A DNA stretch of 64,000 bases, taken from Corynebacterium variabile (lineage in GTDB: Bacteria; Actinomycetota; Actinomycetes; Mycobacteriales; Mycobacteriaceae). This document shows positions 10,954 through 19,532 of this stretch, piece after piece. The notes under the pieces are model-generated. The model was not told where the DNA came from and searched no databases. It saw only the letters and a list, made by a program, of their open reading frames with translations. The DNA lies in contig NZ_BJNT01000006.1 in assembly GCF_006539825.1 (NCBI RefSeq), positions 62,001-126,000 on the forward strand, in the 5' to 3' direction. The translations under genes and the position numbers were made by a program. Every line of letters begins with the position of its first letter. Positions within the stretch are counted from its first letter, which is position 1.

Positions 10954-12264
10954 TCAGATTTCCGGGTTCTCGAAGCGGGCCTTGACGGCCTCGCCGTGGG
11001 CGGGCAGACGCTCAGCGTCGGCCAGGGTGACGACAGTGCCCGCGACCTCTTTGAGCGCGGTCCGGTCGTAGTTGATGACGTCGACGTGCTTGAGGAAGGT
11101 ATGGGTCGACAGGCCCGAGGAGTGCCGGGCGGTGCCGGAGGTCGGAAGCACGTGGTTCGACCCGGCGGCGTAGTCACCGAGCGGCACCGGGGAGTACGGG
11201 CCGATGAAGATCGCACCGGCGTTGGTGATCCGGGCGGCGACGCCCTCGGCGTCCTCGGTCTGGACCTCCAGATGCTCGGCGGCGTAGGCGTCCGCCACCC
11301 GCACCGACTCGTCGAGGGTGTCGGTGAGGATGATCCCGGACTGCACGCCCGTGAGGGCCTCGTTGACGCGGTCGTGGTTGAGGGTGACCTGGTAGCGCTC
11401 GGCGACCTCGCGGTCGACGGCGTCTGCCAGCTCGGCAGAGTCGGTGATCAGCACCGAAGCTGCCATCGGGTCGTGCTCGGCCTGGCTGATGAGGTCGTAG
11501 GCGACAGCGACCGGGTTGGCGGTGCAGTCGGCGAGCACGGCGATCTCGGTGGGGCCGGCCTCGGCGTCGATGCCGACGACGGAGCGGCACAGCCGCTTGG
11601 CGGCGGTGACGAAGATATTGCCCGGGCCGGTGATGAGATCCACGGGCTCAAGCTCATCGTCGCCGTAGGCCATCAAGGCGATGGCCTGGCCACCACCGAC
11701 GGCCCAGATCTCTTCGACGCCGAGCAGCGAGCAGGCTGCCAGCACGGTCGGGTGAGGCCAGCCACCGCAGTCGGCCTGCGGCGGGGAGCAGACGACCAGC
11801 GAGCCGACGCCGGCCTCCTGGGCCGGGACGACGTTCATGATCACCGAGGACGGGTAGACCGCCTTGCCACCGGGCACGTAGAGGCCGACGCGGTTGACCG
11901 GGATCCAGCGCTCACCGACGAGGCCGCCGGGGGCGATCTCGAGAGTGGCGTCGGTGGGCATCTGGGACGCGTGGAAGGCGCGCACCCGGGAGATGGCCTC
12001 GGTCAGTGCCGCGGTGATGGTCGGATCCAGGTTCTCGGTCGCCTCGGCGATGACTGACGCCGGGACGCGGACGGACGCGGGACGCACATGGTCGAAGCTC
12101 TCGCCGTACTCCAGGGCCGCGGCGGCACCGCGGTCCCGCACAGCCTCGACCACGGGGGTCACGGCCGGGAGCACATGGTCGATATCGACTCCTCCGCGGG
12201 GCAGGATGCGGCGGAGTTCGGCGGTCGAGGGGGTCTTTCCCCTCAGATCCAGACGCGAAAGCAT
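10954..12264 (-). CDS. hisD: Histidinol dehydrogenase (first gene of the his-trp operon)
   Basis: HisD carries out the last two oxidations of histidine synthesis, histidinol to histidine, with NAD and zinc. It has 436 residues, a normal length. The signature is VAGPGN-like [16 protein letters not shown], followed by SQAEHDPMA, the EHLEVQ segment and [13 protein letters not shown], which supply zinc and catalytic residues. The ATG at 12264 ([10 protein letters not shown]) is preceded by a GAGGAG ribosome-binding sequence. It is the promoter-proximal gene; the divergent neighbour starts only about 95 bases away, so there is no room for the long his leader reported in Corynebacterium glutamicum. 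Confidence 0.97.
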   Translation of the reverse strand: MLSRLDLRGKTPSTAELRRILPRGGVDIDHVLPAVTPVVEAVRDRGAAAALEYGESFDHVRPASVRVPASVIAEATENLDPTITAALTEAISRVRAFHASQMPTDATLEIAPGGLVGERWIPVNRVGLYVPGGKAVYPSSVIMNVVPAQEAGVGSLVVCSPPQADCGGWPHPTVLAACSLLGVEEIWAVGGGQAIALMAYGDDELEPVDLITGPGNIFVTAAKRLCRSVVGIDAEAGPTEIAVLADCTANPVAVAYDLISQAEHDPMAASVLITDSAELADAVDREVAERYQVTLNHDRVNEALTGVQSGIILTDTLDESVRVADAYAAEHLEVQTEDAEGVAARITNAGAIFIGPYSPVPLGDYAAGSNHVLPTSGTARHSSGLSTHTFLKHVDVINYDRTALKEVAGTVVTLADAERLPAHGEAVKARFENPEI

Positions 12265-12358
12265 GAGCTGGGATCGTCTCCTCAGGTGATGGTCGGGTAT
12301 CGTCTGAAGATTCTAGACGTAGTGCACACAGTCGACGGGACGGAGGGTCTTGAGCAGG
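12265..12358. promoter_or_regulatory. Divergent promoter region hisD / helical-repeat protein
   Basis: This 94-base gap separates hisD (leftward) from the gene at 12359 (rightward). On the minus strand a TAGAAT -10-like hexamer at 12310-12315 would give a leader of about 40 bases before hisD, with a GAGGAG ribosome site. A short inverted repeat CGTCT...AGACG (12301-12319) covers the -10. No convincing -35 was found, so the promoter call is tentative. Confidence 0.35.
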
Positions 12359-14068
12359 ATGGCGGACGAGGGACAGGGCCGGGAACAGGCCCGGGAGCTG
12401 ACGGAGCTCCTCCGGGCGTCCGCGGCGGCGGCACGGGCCGGCGACCACGCGACAAGCTGGCGGCTCACCAGTGAGTTCGGTACCCGGTTCTGGCTCGCCG
12501 ACCCCGCTGATCTGCCGGAGGATCTCCCGACAGCAGAGCGCACCGAGTTCCATGTGCTGCGTGCGGCCGCGGCCGACCGGATGGAGCTGCACGACGACAC
12601 CGTCGCCGATGTCCGTGCCTGGCGCGCCCTCGCCGAAGACGCCGACGACACCCCCTCGGCGGTGCTCGCGTTGTCGTCGCTGTGCCTGGTGGCCATGGTC
12701 GTCGAGTGTGATGACGCGGTGCTGACCTGCGGGCTCGCCCCGACCCCTGCGCTGCTCACCGAACTGGCCGCCCGGCTCACCGATGTCGGTGCGGGTCTGA
12801 CCGAGGACTCTCCCCGACATGTCCGGGTATGTCTGTCGCTGGCGGCGATGGCCGGACTGACCTGTGCGACCTCCACGGAAAACGCACCCAAGCGTGGCCA
12901 GTTCCGTGCCCTGTGCGCCCGCTTCACCTCCCCGACGGTGCAGCCGGGCGACCGGGTGCTCACCGAGGCCCAGCAGCTCCACGCCGACGGCCGGACCGCC
13001 GAGGCAGTCACCCTGGTCACCGACCATCTGGCGACCCTGGACCCGGCGGTCACCCCCACCCAGGTCTATGAGGCCCATGATGTGCTCGGCTATCTGTCCC
13101 TGACCGCCGGGGAGACGCCGGAGGAGATGGACACCGACGGGGTCCTCGCCCACTGGCGGGCGTGCGCTGAACTCGCCCTCGAACTGGGTGCCCCACTGGA
13201 GGGTATGCACCGGGCGGAACAGGTCTGCCAGCTGCTCAACGCCGACGGTGACTATGACGCCGCCTATGACCTCGCCCGCCGCTACGGCAAGGCCCTGGAC
13301 GGTGCACCGGTGAGCCCCGCCCTGCTGAACCTGCGGGCGGTGCGTGCCCGGTCAGCGCTGGGTGCGGATCTGCCGTACGAGGCCTTCGCCCTGGCTGCCT
13401 CCACCGCCGACTGGTCGGCGCTGACCCCGGACTCGGAGCGCACCCTGGCGTGCCTGTCCATCGCCACGATGGCGGCGGAGGAGGCCGGTGAGGCGGGGAC
13501 GCTGGGCTCCTCGACCGGGGAGACGGTGGTCTCCCTGCTGGAGCGGGCCGCGACCCTGCATCTGGACCGCGGCGAGCGCATCCCGGCCGCCCAGGTGCTG
13601 CGTACCGCCGCGAGGGAACGCTGTTCCTCGGGCGAGACCTCGCGTGCGGTGGAGCTCATGGAACGTGCCCTGCGGGTCCTGGAGGATCCGGCGACGGACG
13701 CTGCCCGTTCGCCAGACACAGACGACGACATGCTGACCTGGCATCTCGCGGACTGGAACGAGGACATGTCGGCGGTATGGGAGATGGCGGACCGACCGGA
13801 TCTCGCCGTCGCCTACGCCGAGCGTGCCGCCCGGTACTTCCGGGACGCCCGGGACCACTCCGGTGCGGCGTTGAACTGGGTCAGTGCGGCAGAACTGTAC
13901 CTGGACCAGGGTGACGGCACGGCCTGCGACCGGGCACTGGACCTGGCACACGTCGAACTGCTCAGTGTGCCGGGTGGCGAGCCGGACGAACCAGGTGCCA
14001 CCTTCGACACCGGAGAGAACGCCGCGTGGGAGGGCTATCACGCCCTGCGCAATCTGCGGCAGGGTTAA
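12359..14068 (+). CDS. Alpha-helical (TPR-like) repeat protein, function unknown
   Basis: I do not recognise a characterised homologue. The 569-residue protein is soluble, acidic, and rich in alanine and leucine helices in the pattern of tetratricopeptide-type repeats. Examples are LAVAYAERAARYFRDARDHSGAALNWVSAAELY near the end and YDAAYDLARRYGKALDG in the middle. There is no signal peptide or membrane segment. Such proteins usually scaffold or regulate partners. The ATG at 12359 is preferred; a TTG at 12350 is in frame. It is divergent from hisD and ends tail-to-tail with the DUF1345 gene, the two stops overlapping (TTAA). Confidence 0.75.
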   Translation: MADEGQGREQARELTELLRASAAAARAGDHATSWRLTSEFGTRFWLADPADLPEDLPTAERTEFHVLRAAAADRMELHDDTVADVRAWRALAEDADDTPSAVLALSSLCLVAMVVECDDAVLTCGLAPTPALLTELAARLTDVGAGLTEDSPRHVRVCLSLAAMAGLTCATSTENAPKRGQFRALCARFTSPTVQPGDRVLTEAQQLHADGRTAEAVTLVTDHLATLDPAVTPTQVYEAHDVLGYLSLTAGETPEEMDTDGVLAHWRACAELALELGAPLEGMHRAEQVCQLLNADGDYDAAYDLARRYGKALDGAPVSPALLNLRAVRARSALGADLPYEAFALAASTADWSALTPDSERTLACLSIATMAAEEAGEAGTLGSSTGETVVSLLERAATLHLDRGERIPAAQVLRTAARERCSSGETSRAVELMERALRVLEDPATDAARSPDTDDDMLTWHLADWNEDMSAVWEMADRPDLAVAYAERAARYFRDARDHSGAALNWVSAAELYLDQGDGTACDRALDLAHVELLSVPGGEPDEPGATFDTGENAAWEGYHALRNLRQG

Positions 14069-14816
14069 CTGCCGGTAATGCCGCCGAACACCAGCGACAC
14101 CATCATCGCGACGATGACGGTGTTGAAGAAGTACGCCAGCACCGTGTTCATCCGCATCCGACGCCACATCGCCGTCGTGTTGACCTCCGCCGGAGAGCCC
14201 ACGCCCATTGTCGAGACCATCACCGCGACCGTGACGAAGTCACTGAAGGTCGGCTCCCGGGTGCTCCTGAACTCCAGATGCGGGGTCTCATCCGGCGCCT
14301 GCGTCAGGGTCGCCCGCATGTAGTCCAGGGCGAAGCCGTGGACCATCATCGCCCAGGACGCGACCACGGTCACCAGGATGAGGATGATCACCGCGGTATT
14401 CTCCCGGACGCCGGGAGTCAGGGCGATGATGATGGTCACGAGCACCGCCACCGTCGCCGCCGTCGTCGTCAGGTCAGTGCCCCGCGACGAACCCCGGACA
14501 GCGACCCGAGCCAGCCCCGGTTGCGCCGCAGGTCGCTCTCCGCCGTCGACTGCAGTCCGGCACTGTCCAACGAGGAATAGACCCGCCACGACCATGTCAG
14601 ATAGAGGGCGACGTAGACCGGCCAGTACACCAGCAGGAAACAGATCACCGGTACCGTGACGCCGGGCAGGGATTCCTCCGCCTCCGGCGGGGTGAGGAAC
14701 CGGAACCAGCAGAGCGCCGACGCTACGGCGACGACGGCGGCCGCCAGGCTGGCGACGTTGAGCCGGAAGAGGTCGCTGCGCAGCGCTCCGGAGGTCCTGT
14801 CGGAGTGCGCGTCCAT
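14065..14816 (-). pseudogene. DUF1345-family membrane protein, split by a one-base frameshift
   Basis: Two overlapping reading frames together make one six-helix membrane protein. The first frame starts at the ATG at 14816 (MDAHSDRTSG), contains two membrane segments, and stops at 14469. The second frame, read to 14065, supplies four further segments, including TAVIILILVTVVASWAMMVHGF and VLAYFFNTVIVAMMVSLVF, and the ATREPTFSDFV-like region typical of DUF1345. The total span of 752 bases is one short of a multiple of three, so a single missing base near 14480-14510, close to a CCGGGG run, would restore a roughly 250-residue protein. It may be a true pseudogene or a sequence error. Confidence 0.65.
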
Positions 14817-14851
14817 GGCACCCGAGTACAGGTCGGGGACCACCCGGGCAA

Positions 14852-15370
14852 CTAGGTCGTGCGCTCGAACGCCTCGTCCGAGGAGAACAGCGCGCAGGCC
14901 CAGTACACGACCAGTGCGCACGTCGGGGCGACGAGCAGACCCGCCCCCATCCCCACGTCGGCGACCAGGGTGACCTGTTGTCCGGCGGTGAGCTCACCGG
15001 ACAGGTCCGTCGCCCGGAAGTGACCGGTGACGAAGTTGCCGAAGACGAGGAAGACCGCGGACCCGAGAAACGCGAGGATGCCGGCCGCCGCCAGGCCCCA
15101 CGGCCCCCGCAGACGGCGGGCCCCAGCGAACATCCACCCGGCCAGGGCCACTCCCAGCACCGCGGTGACGATGATGTAGATACCGAACGTCGGGACCGCG
15201 GCGTCCTCCCCGGACAGGGCAGAGACGGCCGTGAGATCGTCGGTCACTTCACCGGTGGTCACCGGCTGGAAAAATCCCCACGCCACGCCTGCGACGGCGA
15301 AGATCACCAGGGCGACGGCGACGACGCGTCCCCATTCACCCCACTGCTTCGTGATCACCGGACGCGTCAT
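14852..15370 (-). CDS. Conserved integral membrane protein
   Basis: This 172-residue protein has four hydrophobic segments: VVAVALVIFAVAGVAWGFF, FGIYIIVTAVLGVALAGWMF, WGLAAAGILAFLGSAVFLVFG and GAGLLVAPTCALVVYWACALF. It ends in a cytoplasmic SSDEAFERTT tail. It looks like the small actinobacterial membrane proteins of the DUF2567 type, but I am not sure of the family. The ATG at 15370 overlaps the lipoprotein stop (ATGA), so the two are coupled. Its stop is 35 bases before the DUF1345 gene. Confidence 0.75.
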   Translation of the reverse strand: MTRPVITKQWGEWGRVVAVALVIFAVAGVAWGFFQPVTTGEVTDDLTAVSALSGEDAAVPTFGIYIIVTAVLGVALAGWMFAGARRLRGPWGLAAAGILAFLGSAVFLVFGNFVTGHFRATDLSGELTAGQQVTLVADVGMGAGLLVAPTCALVVYWACALFSSDEAFERTT

Positions 15371-16026
15371 GCGACGGGGCAGATCTTCCACGCACCGTCC
15401 TCACGCACGTAATTCTGCGTGCTGGAGGCGTCCTGTCCACCGACGGTGCCGACGATGAATGCCGTAGCGGTGTCGCCGTCGACCCGGACGTCACGGACGT
15501 CCGTCACCTCGACGACGCTGTCCGTCGCACTGAGCAGCTGATCGTTGTCACCACGCAGACCGGCGATGGTTGTCTGGATGGTCTCGCGTCCACCCTGCTG
15601 GTCGATGAAGGCGGAGCAGTAGTTGTCCAGGGTGTACTGGTAGTTGTCCGACAGCATCTTGTCTCCGGAGACGCCGCGGGCCACCCCGGAGATCTGGTCG
15701 ACGTCCGTGCCCGCCGCCGGGCCACCACCCTCTGCCTGTGCCTCCGGGTCAGCGGGAACCTCCGGGTCCGGCGCGCCCTCCCCCTCGGCACCTGCCTCAG
15801 GGCTCTCGGGGTTATCCGATTCCACCGGGTCCGCCGACGGGTCGACAGACTCCGGTGCGGCGGTGGTCGCCGAGGTGGTCGCCGAGGTCGTGGGCTCCTC
15901 GTCGTCCCCGTCGTCCGAGCCACAGGCGGTCAGCACCAGCGCCCCGGCGAGGACGACCCCCGCCACTGCGGCAGGGCGTCCACCCTGCATTCTGCGTGCT
16001 GCACGCCCCCGGCGTCCGTAAGCCAT
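15367..16026 (-). CDS. Secreted lipoprotein with acidic linker
   Basis: This 219-residue protein begins with a basic region and a hydrophobic stretch ending in the lipobox LTAC (cysteine about residue 35), so it should be lipid-anchored outside the membrane. A low-complexity Thr/Ala/Pro/Glu linker (about residues 40-105) leads to a compact C-terminal domain of roughly 100 residues ending WKICPVA. That domain resembles the NTF2-like/DUF4878 fold seen in other actinobacterial lipoproteins. A ribosome site AAGGGATG precedes the ATG at 16026. It heads a three-gene leftward operon, divergent from the TetR gene. Function unknown. Confidence 0.8.
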   Translation of the reverse strand: MAYGRRGRAARRMQGGRPAAVAGVVLAGALVLTACGSDDGDDEEPTTSATTSATTAAPESVDPSADPVESDNPESPEAGAEGEGAPDPEVPADPEAQAEGGGPAAGTDVDQISGVARGVSGDKMLSDNYQYTLDNYCSAFIDQQGGRETIQTTIAGLRGDNDQLLSATDSVVEVTDVRDVRVDGDTATAFIVGTVGGQDASSTQNYVREDGAWKICPVA

Positions 16027-16050
16027 ATCGGTGACATCCCTTCGGTCTGC

Positions 16051-16086
16051 GACTCATTCAGTGACTTGTTCTGTGACTCGTTCAGT
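16051..16086. repeat. Three direct 12-bp repeats, probable TetR operator
   Basis: Three contiguous copies of a 12-bp unit (GACTCATTCAGT, GACTTGTTCTGT, GACTCGTTCAGT) lie between the divergent lipoprotein and TetR genes. The third copy with its flanks forms a hyphenated palindrome, TGACT-cgttc-AGTCA, and the other copies approximate it. The arrangement suggests several regulator dimers binding side by side and controlling both genes. Confidence 0.6.
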
Positions 16087-16141
16087 CAGAGGTTACATCG
16101 ACCGGCACCCCGATCCGTTAACCCGGCTAGACTCGTGGACC

Positions 16142-16714
16142 GTGCAACTCAACCGGGAAACCATCCTCACCGCCTCTTTCGACATCCTCCACGAGTACGG
16201 GCTCGGCGACCTCAGCATGCGTCGTCTCGCCCGTAACCTGGAGGTCGCGCCGGGCGCCCTGTACTGGCATTTCCCGTCCAAGCAGGCCCTGCTCGGCGCC
16301 GTCGCCGACCAGATCCTCGCCGACCCCGACGGCATTCCGGCCGAGGTCACCGACCCCGCGCAGGACGCCGAGATCGATGCCTGGCGTGCCCGCACCCTCG
16401 ACACCACCGCCGGCCTGCTGGACCGGTTGCTGTCGATCCGTGACGGAGCGGAGATCGTCTCCGCCTCCCTGGCCACCGGCACGCTGGAGCACAACCCGGT
16501 CGAGCCGGTGACCGCGGCACTCGCCGGCGCCCCCGGCAGCGATCCCGGCCTGGCCGCGTGGGTCCTGGTGCGCTACCTGCTCGGTGCCGCCACGGAGCTG
16601 CAGACCGCGTACGCGACCGAGGAGGTCACCACCCCGGACACCGAGGCTGTGGTCCGTATCCTCGCCGGGGTGGAACTGATCCTCGACGGCGTTGCCGCAA
16701 CCGAACAGAGATAG
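16142..16714 (+). CDS. TetR-family transcriptional regulator
   Basis: This 190-residue regulator has a clear TetR helix-turn-helix at residues about 5-50: ILTASFDILHEYGLGDLSMRRLARNLEVAPGALYWHFPSK (given in parts: the turn is DLSMRRLARNL, the recognition helix PGALYWHF). The C-terminal half is a variable ligand-binding domain; the ligand is unknown. The GTG at 16142 is chosen: a TAGACT -10 box at 16128-16133 ends eight bases before it, so the mRNA is probably leaderless. The triple repeat upstream is the likely operator. The BRCT gene follows about ten bases after the stop. Confidence 0.9.
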   Translation: MQLNRETILTASFDILHEYGLGDLSMRRLARNLEVAPGALYWHFPSKQALLGAVADQILADPDGIPAEVTDPAQDAEIDAWRARTLDTTAGLLDRLLSIRDGAEIVSASLATGTLEHNPVEPVTAALAGAPGSDPGLAAWVLVRYLLGAATELQTAYATEEVTTPDTEAVVRILAGVELILDGVAATEQR

Positions 16715-16724
16715 AGGTACTCCC

Positions 16725-17588
16725 ATGACCACGGTCACCGCCCACGGAGCCACAATCAGCGTCGACAGGTCCGGCGTGCACGTCGAGCGCACCCCGATGG
16801 GGCAGACGCTCCTGCCGCCCACCCTCGACGTCTCCCCGGCCGACCTGCGCGGCTGGTACCACCACGCCCCCACCGCGACCTCCCCGGGCTGGATCCAGTT
16901 CTCCCTGGCGGGGAACACCGACCGCCCACTGCGCGGCTACCCCGCGACCCACGGGGCGTCCACCGTCGTGGCGTTCGCCCCCGGCCAGCAGGACGCCTTC
17001 GTCGCCGCGAATGCCGCCCTGACTGCACTTCAGGGTGGGTATCCGATGGATGATTCCGGGTCTGATCACGGGGACGCCGCCTCGGCCGGATCACCCCTGT
17101 CCCTGTTCGAGCTTCCTGAGGAGCCGGCCGCGGATCCGGAACCGACGGCGTCCCCGGTGTCCTCCGACACGACGAGGAGCAGCAAGAGCGGCAATGGAGG
17201 CAAGAGCGGCAAGAGCGGCCGCGGTTCCTGGAACCGGGTCGCCACACCGGACACCCTGCCTGAGCCGGATCTGACCGCGGACGCCGACGGTCCTGTCTTC
17301 GGCCAGAACGTCACCCTCACCGGTGACTTCGAGCCCTATGAGAAGGGCGAGGTATGGGACATGATCGCTGCGGCCGGTGGCACCGTCGGCAAGAACGTCA
17401 CGAAGAAGACCACCGTGCTCGTCCTCGGCACCTGGGACTCGGTGACCTCCAAGGAGAAGCGGGCCCGGGAACTGCAGGAGAAGGGCCAGGACATCCAGCT
17501 GTGGACCTTCGCCGAGTTCCTGGAGAAGGTCGGCAGGACCGCGCGTCCGGATATTTCCGAGGTGAAGGGAACCGACGCGCCCTTCTAG
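16725..17588 (+). CDS. BRCT-domain protein with PH-like N-terminal region
   Basis: This 287-residue soluble protein has three parts. The first ~100 residues (ATISVDRSGVHVERTP...) resemble the PH/DUF4429-like beta domains of actinobacterial proteins. A disordered linker follows, with a Ser/Gly/Lys stretch SGNGGKSGKSGRGS. The last ~85 residues are a BRCT domain (GQNVTLTGDFEPYEKGEVWDM, AAGGTVGKNVTKKTTVLVLG, WTFAEFLEKVG), as found at the ends of NAD-dependent DNA ligases and in some exonuclease-like proteins. A role in DNA metabolism is inferred from the BRCT alone. An AGAGG ribosome site precedes the ATG. Confidence 0.85.
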   Translation: MTTVTAHGATISVDRSGVHVERTPMGQTLLPPTLDVSPADLRGWYHHAPTATSPGWIQFSLAGNTDRPLRGYPATHGASTVVAFAPGQQDAFVAANAALTALQGGYPMDDSGSDHGDAASAGSPLSLFELPEEPAADPEPTASPVSSDTTRSSKSGNGGKSGKSGRGSWNRVATPDTLPEPDLTADADGPVFGQNVTLTGDFEPYEKGEVWDMIAAAGGTVGKNVTKKTTVLVLGTWDSVTSKEKRARELQEKGQDIQLWTFAEFLEKVGRTARPDISEVKGTDAPF

Positions 17589-17602
17589 GAGTCTAACTGT
17601 CT

Positions 17603-18139
17603 ATGGACCCGAGAAACTCCACAGACACCACGCTCCACCTCCTCCCGCTTCCGGACTCCGCCCACGACCACCACCCCGCCGACATCTTCGCCACCGGTAC
17701 TCCCCTGTTCATCCCGCTCGGTGCCGGACTGGTCACCGGCATCCGGGAGACCGGCCCCGAGGGCACCCGGGAGCTGACCACCGACGATCTCGTCAGCCGG
17801 GACACCACCGTCGGCGGACTCTGGGCGGATGCCGCACTGACCATGCTCGCCACTCTCGGCCGCCTCACCGCCACCCACGGCACCGCGCTGAGGCAACGTC
17901 GTCTCGCCGAGGGCGTCCGGGAGGTCGGCGTCATCGACGAGCCCTTCCCCGCCGCCGGACTGATCGCCCATCCTCTGCTCATCCGCCCCACACTGCGGGT
18001 TCTGGCCGGTACGCCGCGGATCTCGGTGACAGGTTCGGGACGCCTCCTGGTCCTCGACGACGGCGCCACGCTTCCTGTCCTGCTCGACGACGACACGTGC
18101 AGCCCTGCCCGGACGCTCAGTGACAGTGCCCTACTGTAA
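17603..18139 (+). CDS. Hypothetical protein, unrecognised
   Basis: I do not recognise this 178-residue protein. It starts at the ATG 17603 (MDPRNSTDTTLHLLPLPD), has no signal peptide, and has only mild hydrophobicity around PLFIPLGAGLVTGI. The C-terminal third (GTPRISVTGSGRLLVLDDGATLPVLLDDD) looks like beta strands. It is 14 bases after the BRCT gene and six bases before the alarmone synthetase gene, so all three are probably cotranscribed. The reading frame has the codon bias of its neighbours, which supports a real gene. Confidence 0.65.
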   Translation: MDPRNSTDTTLHLLPLPDSAHDHHPADIFATGTPLFIPLGAGLVTGIRETGPEGTRELTTDDLVSRDTTVGGLWADAALTMLATLGRLTATHGTALRQRRLAEGVREVGVIDEPFPAAGLIAHPLLIRPTLRVLAGTPRISVTGSGRLLVLDDGATLPVLLDDDTCSPARTLSDSALL

Positions 18140-18144
18140 GTGCC

Positions 18145-19146
18145 ATGGGTTCGCATGATTCCGCACTCCACCACTACGACGTCTGGCTGGCCGAGCACCC
18201 CTCGGTGACCGACGACATCCGCCGCGTCCTCTCCGAAGAGCTCGATGACGCCGGCATCTCCTATGACCAGGTCTCGGTGCGGATCAAGGACCGCCGGAGT
18301 TTCCTCACCAAGCTGCGCAACCCCGACTTCCCCGACTACCGCGACTTCGAGTCCGCCCACGACGTCATCGGGATCCGCATCACCGTCTTCACCACCTCGG
18401 AGATCCCGCTGCTCGTCGGGGTGATGCGCAACCTCTTCGCCGTCGAGAACGTCGTGGACAAGGCCGAGAAGGCGAAGGCCGAGGGCACCTTCGGATACGC
18501 CTCGCGCCACATCATCGCACGGGTCGATCCCGACCGACTGCCCGAGCTCACCGGCGACACAGGGACACGCACAGATCTGACAGGACGCCTTGTCGAGGTC
18601 CAGCTGCGCACCGTGCTCCAGCACGCCTGGGCGGAGTTCGAGCACGACATCCGCTACAAGAACCCCGATGAAGACCTGCCGGTCGAGGTCCACCGCGCAT
18701 TCACCCTGGCGGCCGGACTCATCGAACTCGCGGACAGCCAGTTCGACGAGATCCAGCACATCGTCTCCAGCGAGGTGGACGCCGCGGAGGACGCCGAACT
18801 CTCCGTCACTACGCTGCCCGGTGTGCTCACCATGATCCTGGGCACCACCTTCCCCACCTCGAAGGCGGACTACTACGCCTTCGCCGTGGACATGCTTGCC
18901 GCCCACGGCATCACCACCATCGGCGAACTGGCCACACTGTGCGACGCCGAGAACGTCTCCCGGCTCATGGACGCCATGGACTACGGCTACGCCCCCGGCC
19001 AGGTCCGTCTCATCGACGACCTGCTGCTGATGGTCTACGGTCGCGACCACATCCGACGCACCGTCCACATCGGCGACAACCCGGATTCCCGACCGGGTCG
19101 ACTCGGCAACCGGTGGCAGCGGCTCACCGGTGCTGACCGGAAGTAG
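18145..19146 (+). CDS. RelA/SpoT-domain small (p)ppGpp synthetase
   Basis: This 333-residue protein has the nucleotide pyrophosphotransferase domain of stringent-response enzymes without HD hydrolase or TGS/ACT domains. Key segments are VRIKDRRSFLTKL, the DVIGIRITVF loop, GYASRHIIA and the catalytic LVEVQLRTVLQHAWAEFEHDIRYK. It should make pppGpp/ppGpp or pGpp from GTP/GDP/GMP and ATP. It resembles the RelS-type small synthetases described in Corynebacterium glutamicum; I make that match from memory. About 120 C-terminal residues form an extra helical region. It is convergent with the S4-protein gene, 13 bases apart. Confidence 0.88.
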   Translation: MGSHDSALHHYDVWLAEHPSVTDDIRRVLSEELDDAGISYDQVSVRIKDRRSFLTKLRNPDFPDYRDFESAHDVIGIRITVFTTSEIPLLVGVMRNLFAVENVVDKAEKAKAEGTFGYASRHIIARVDPDRLPELTGDTGTRTDLTGRLVEVQLRTVLQHAWAEFEHDIRYKNPDEDLPVEVHRAFTLAAGLIELADSQFDEIQHIVSSEVDAAEDAELSVTTLPGVLTMILGTTFPTSKADYYAFAVDMLAAHGITTIGELATLCDAENVSRLMDAMDYGYAPGQVRLIDDLLLMVYGRDHIRRTVHIGDNPDSRPGRLGNRWQRLTGADRK

Positions 19147-19159
19147 GACGCGACCCCCG

Positions 19160-19525
19160 TCACCGCCCCCGCAACCGGTCGGTCTCCCGCCGCTCCTTCT
19201 TCGTCGGTCGCCCGGCACCGCGGTCCCGCTGCGGGATCGACGCCAGCAGTTCCTTCGACGGTGGCGGCGGGGAATGGTCGATGTAGCAGGTCCGGGCGAC
19301 CGGTGCGCCGACCCGTTTGCTCACGAGTTTCGTCACCTCGTAGATGTGCTCGCGGTGGTTCACCCATGCCCGCACCGTGTCCCCCACGACCACGGTCTGG
19401 GCGGGCTTCACCGTGGCGTCATTGAGCTTCACATGTCCGGCACGGCATGCCTCCGCGGCGGCCGAGCGGGTCTTGAACAGGCGGACGGACCAGACCCAGG
19501 CGTCGATCCTGGTGGTGGTGCTCAC
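19160..19525 (-). CDS. S4-domain RNA-binding protein (Hsp15-like)
   Basis: This is a 121-residue basic protein. Residues about 5-65 form an S4 RNA-binding domain (RIDAWVWSVRLFKTRSAAAEACRAGHVKLND), and the C-terminal tail is rich in Lys/Arg. It matches the Hsp15/HslR family, which binds stalled 50S subunits carrying peptidyl-tRNA. It is last in a leftward operon after dnaE, yigZ and a small membrane protein. Confidence 0.9.
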   Translation of the reverse strand: MSTTTRIDAWVWSVRLFKTRSAAAEACRAGHVKLNDATVKPAQTVVVGDTVRAWVNHREHIYEVTKLVSKRVGAPVARTCYIDHSPPPPSKELLASIPQRDRGAGRPTKKERRETDRLRGR

Positions 19526-19532
19526 GGGCGCG

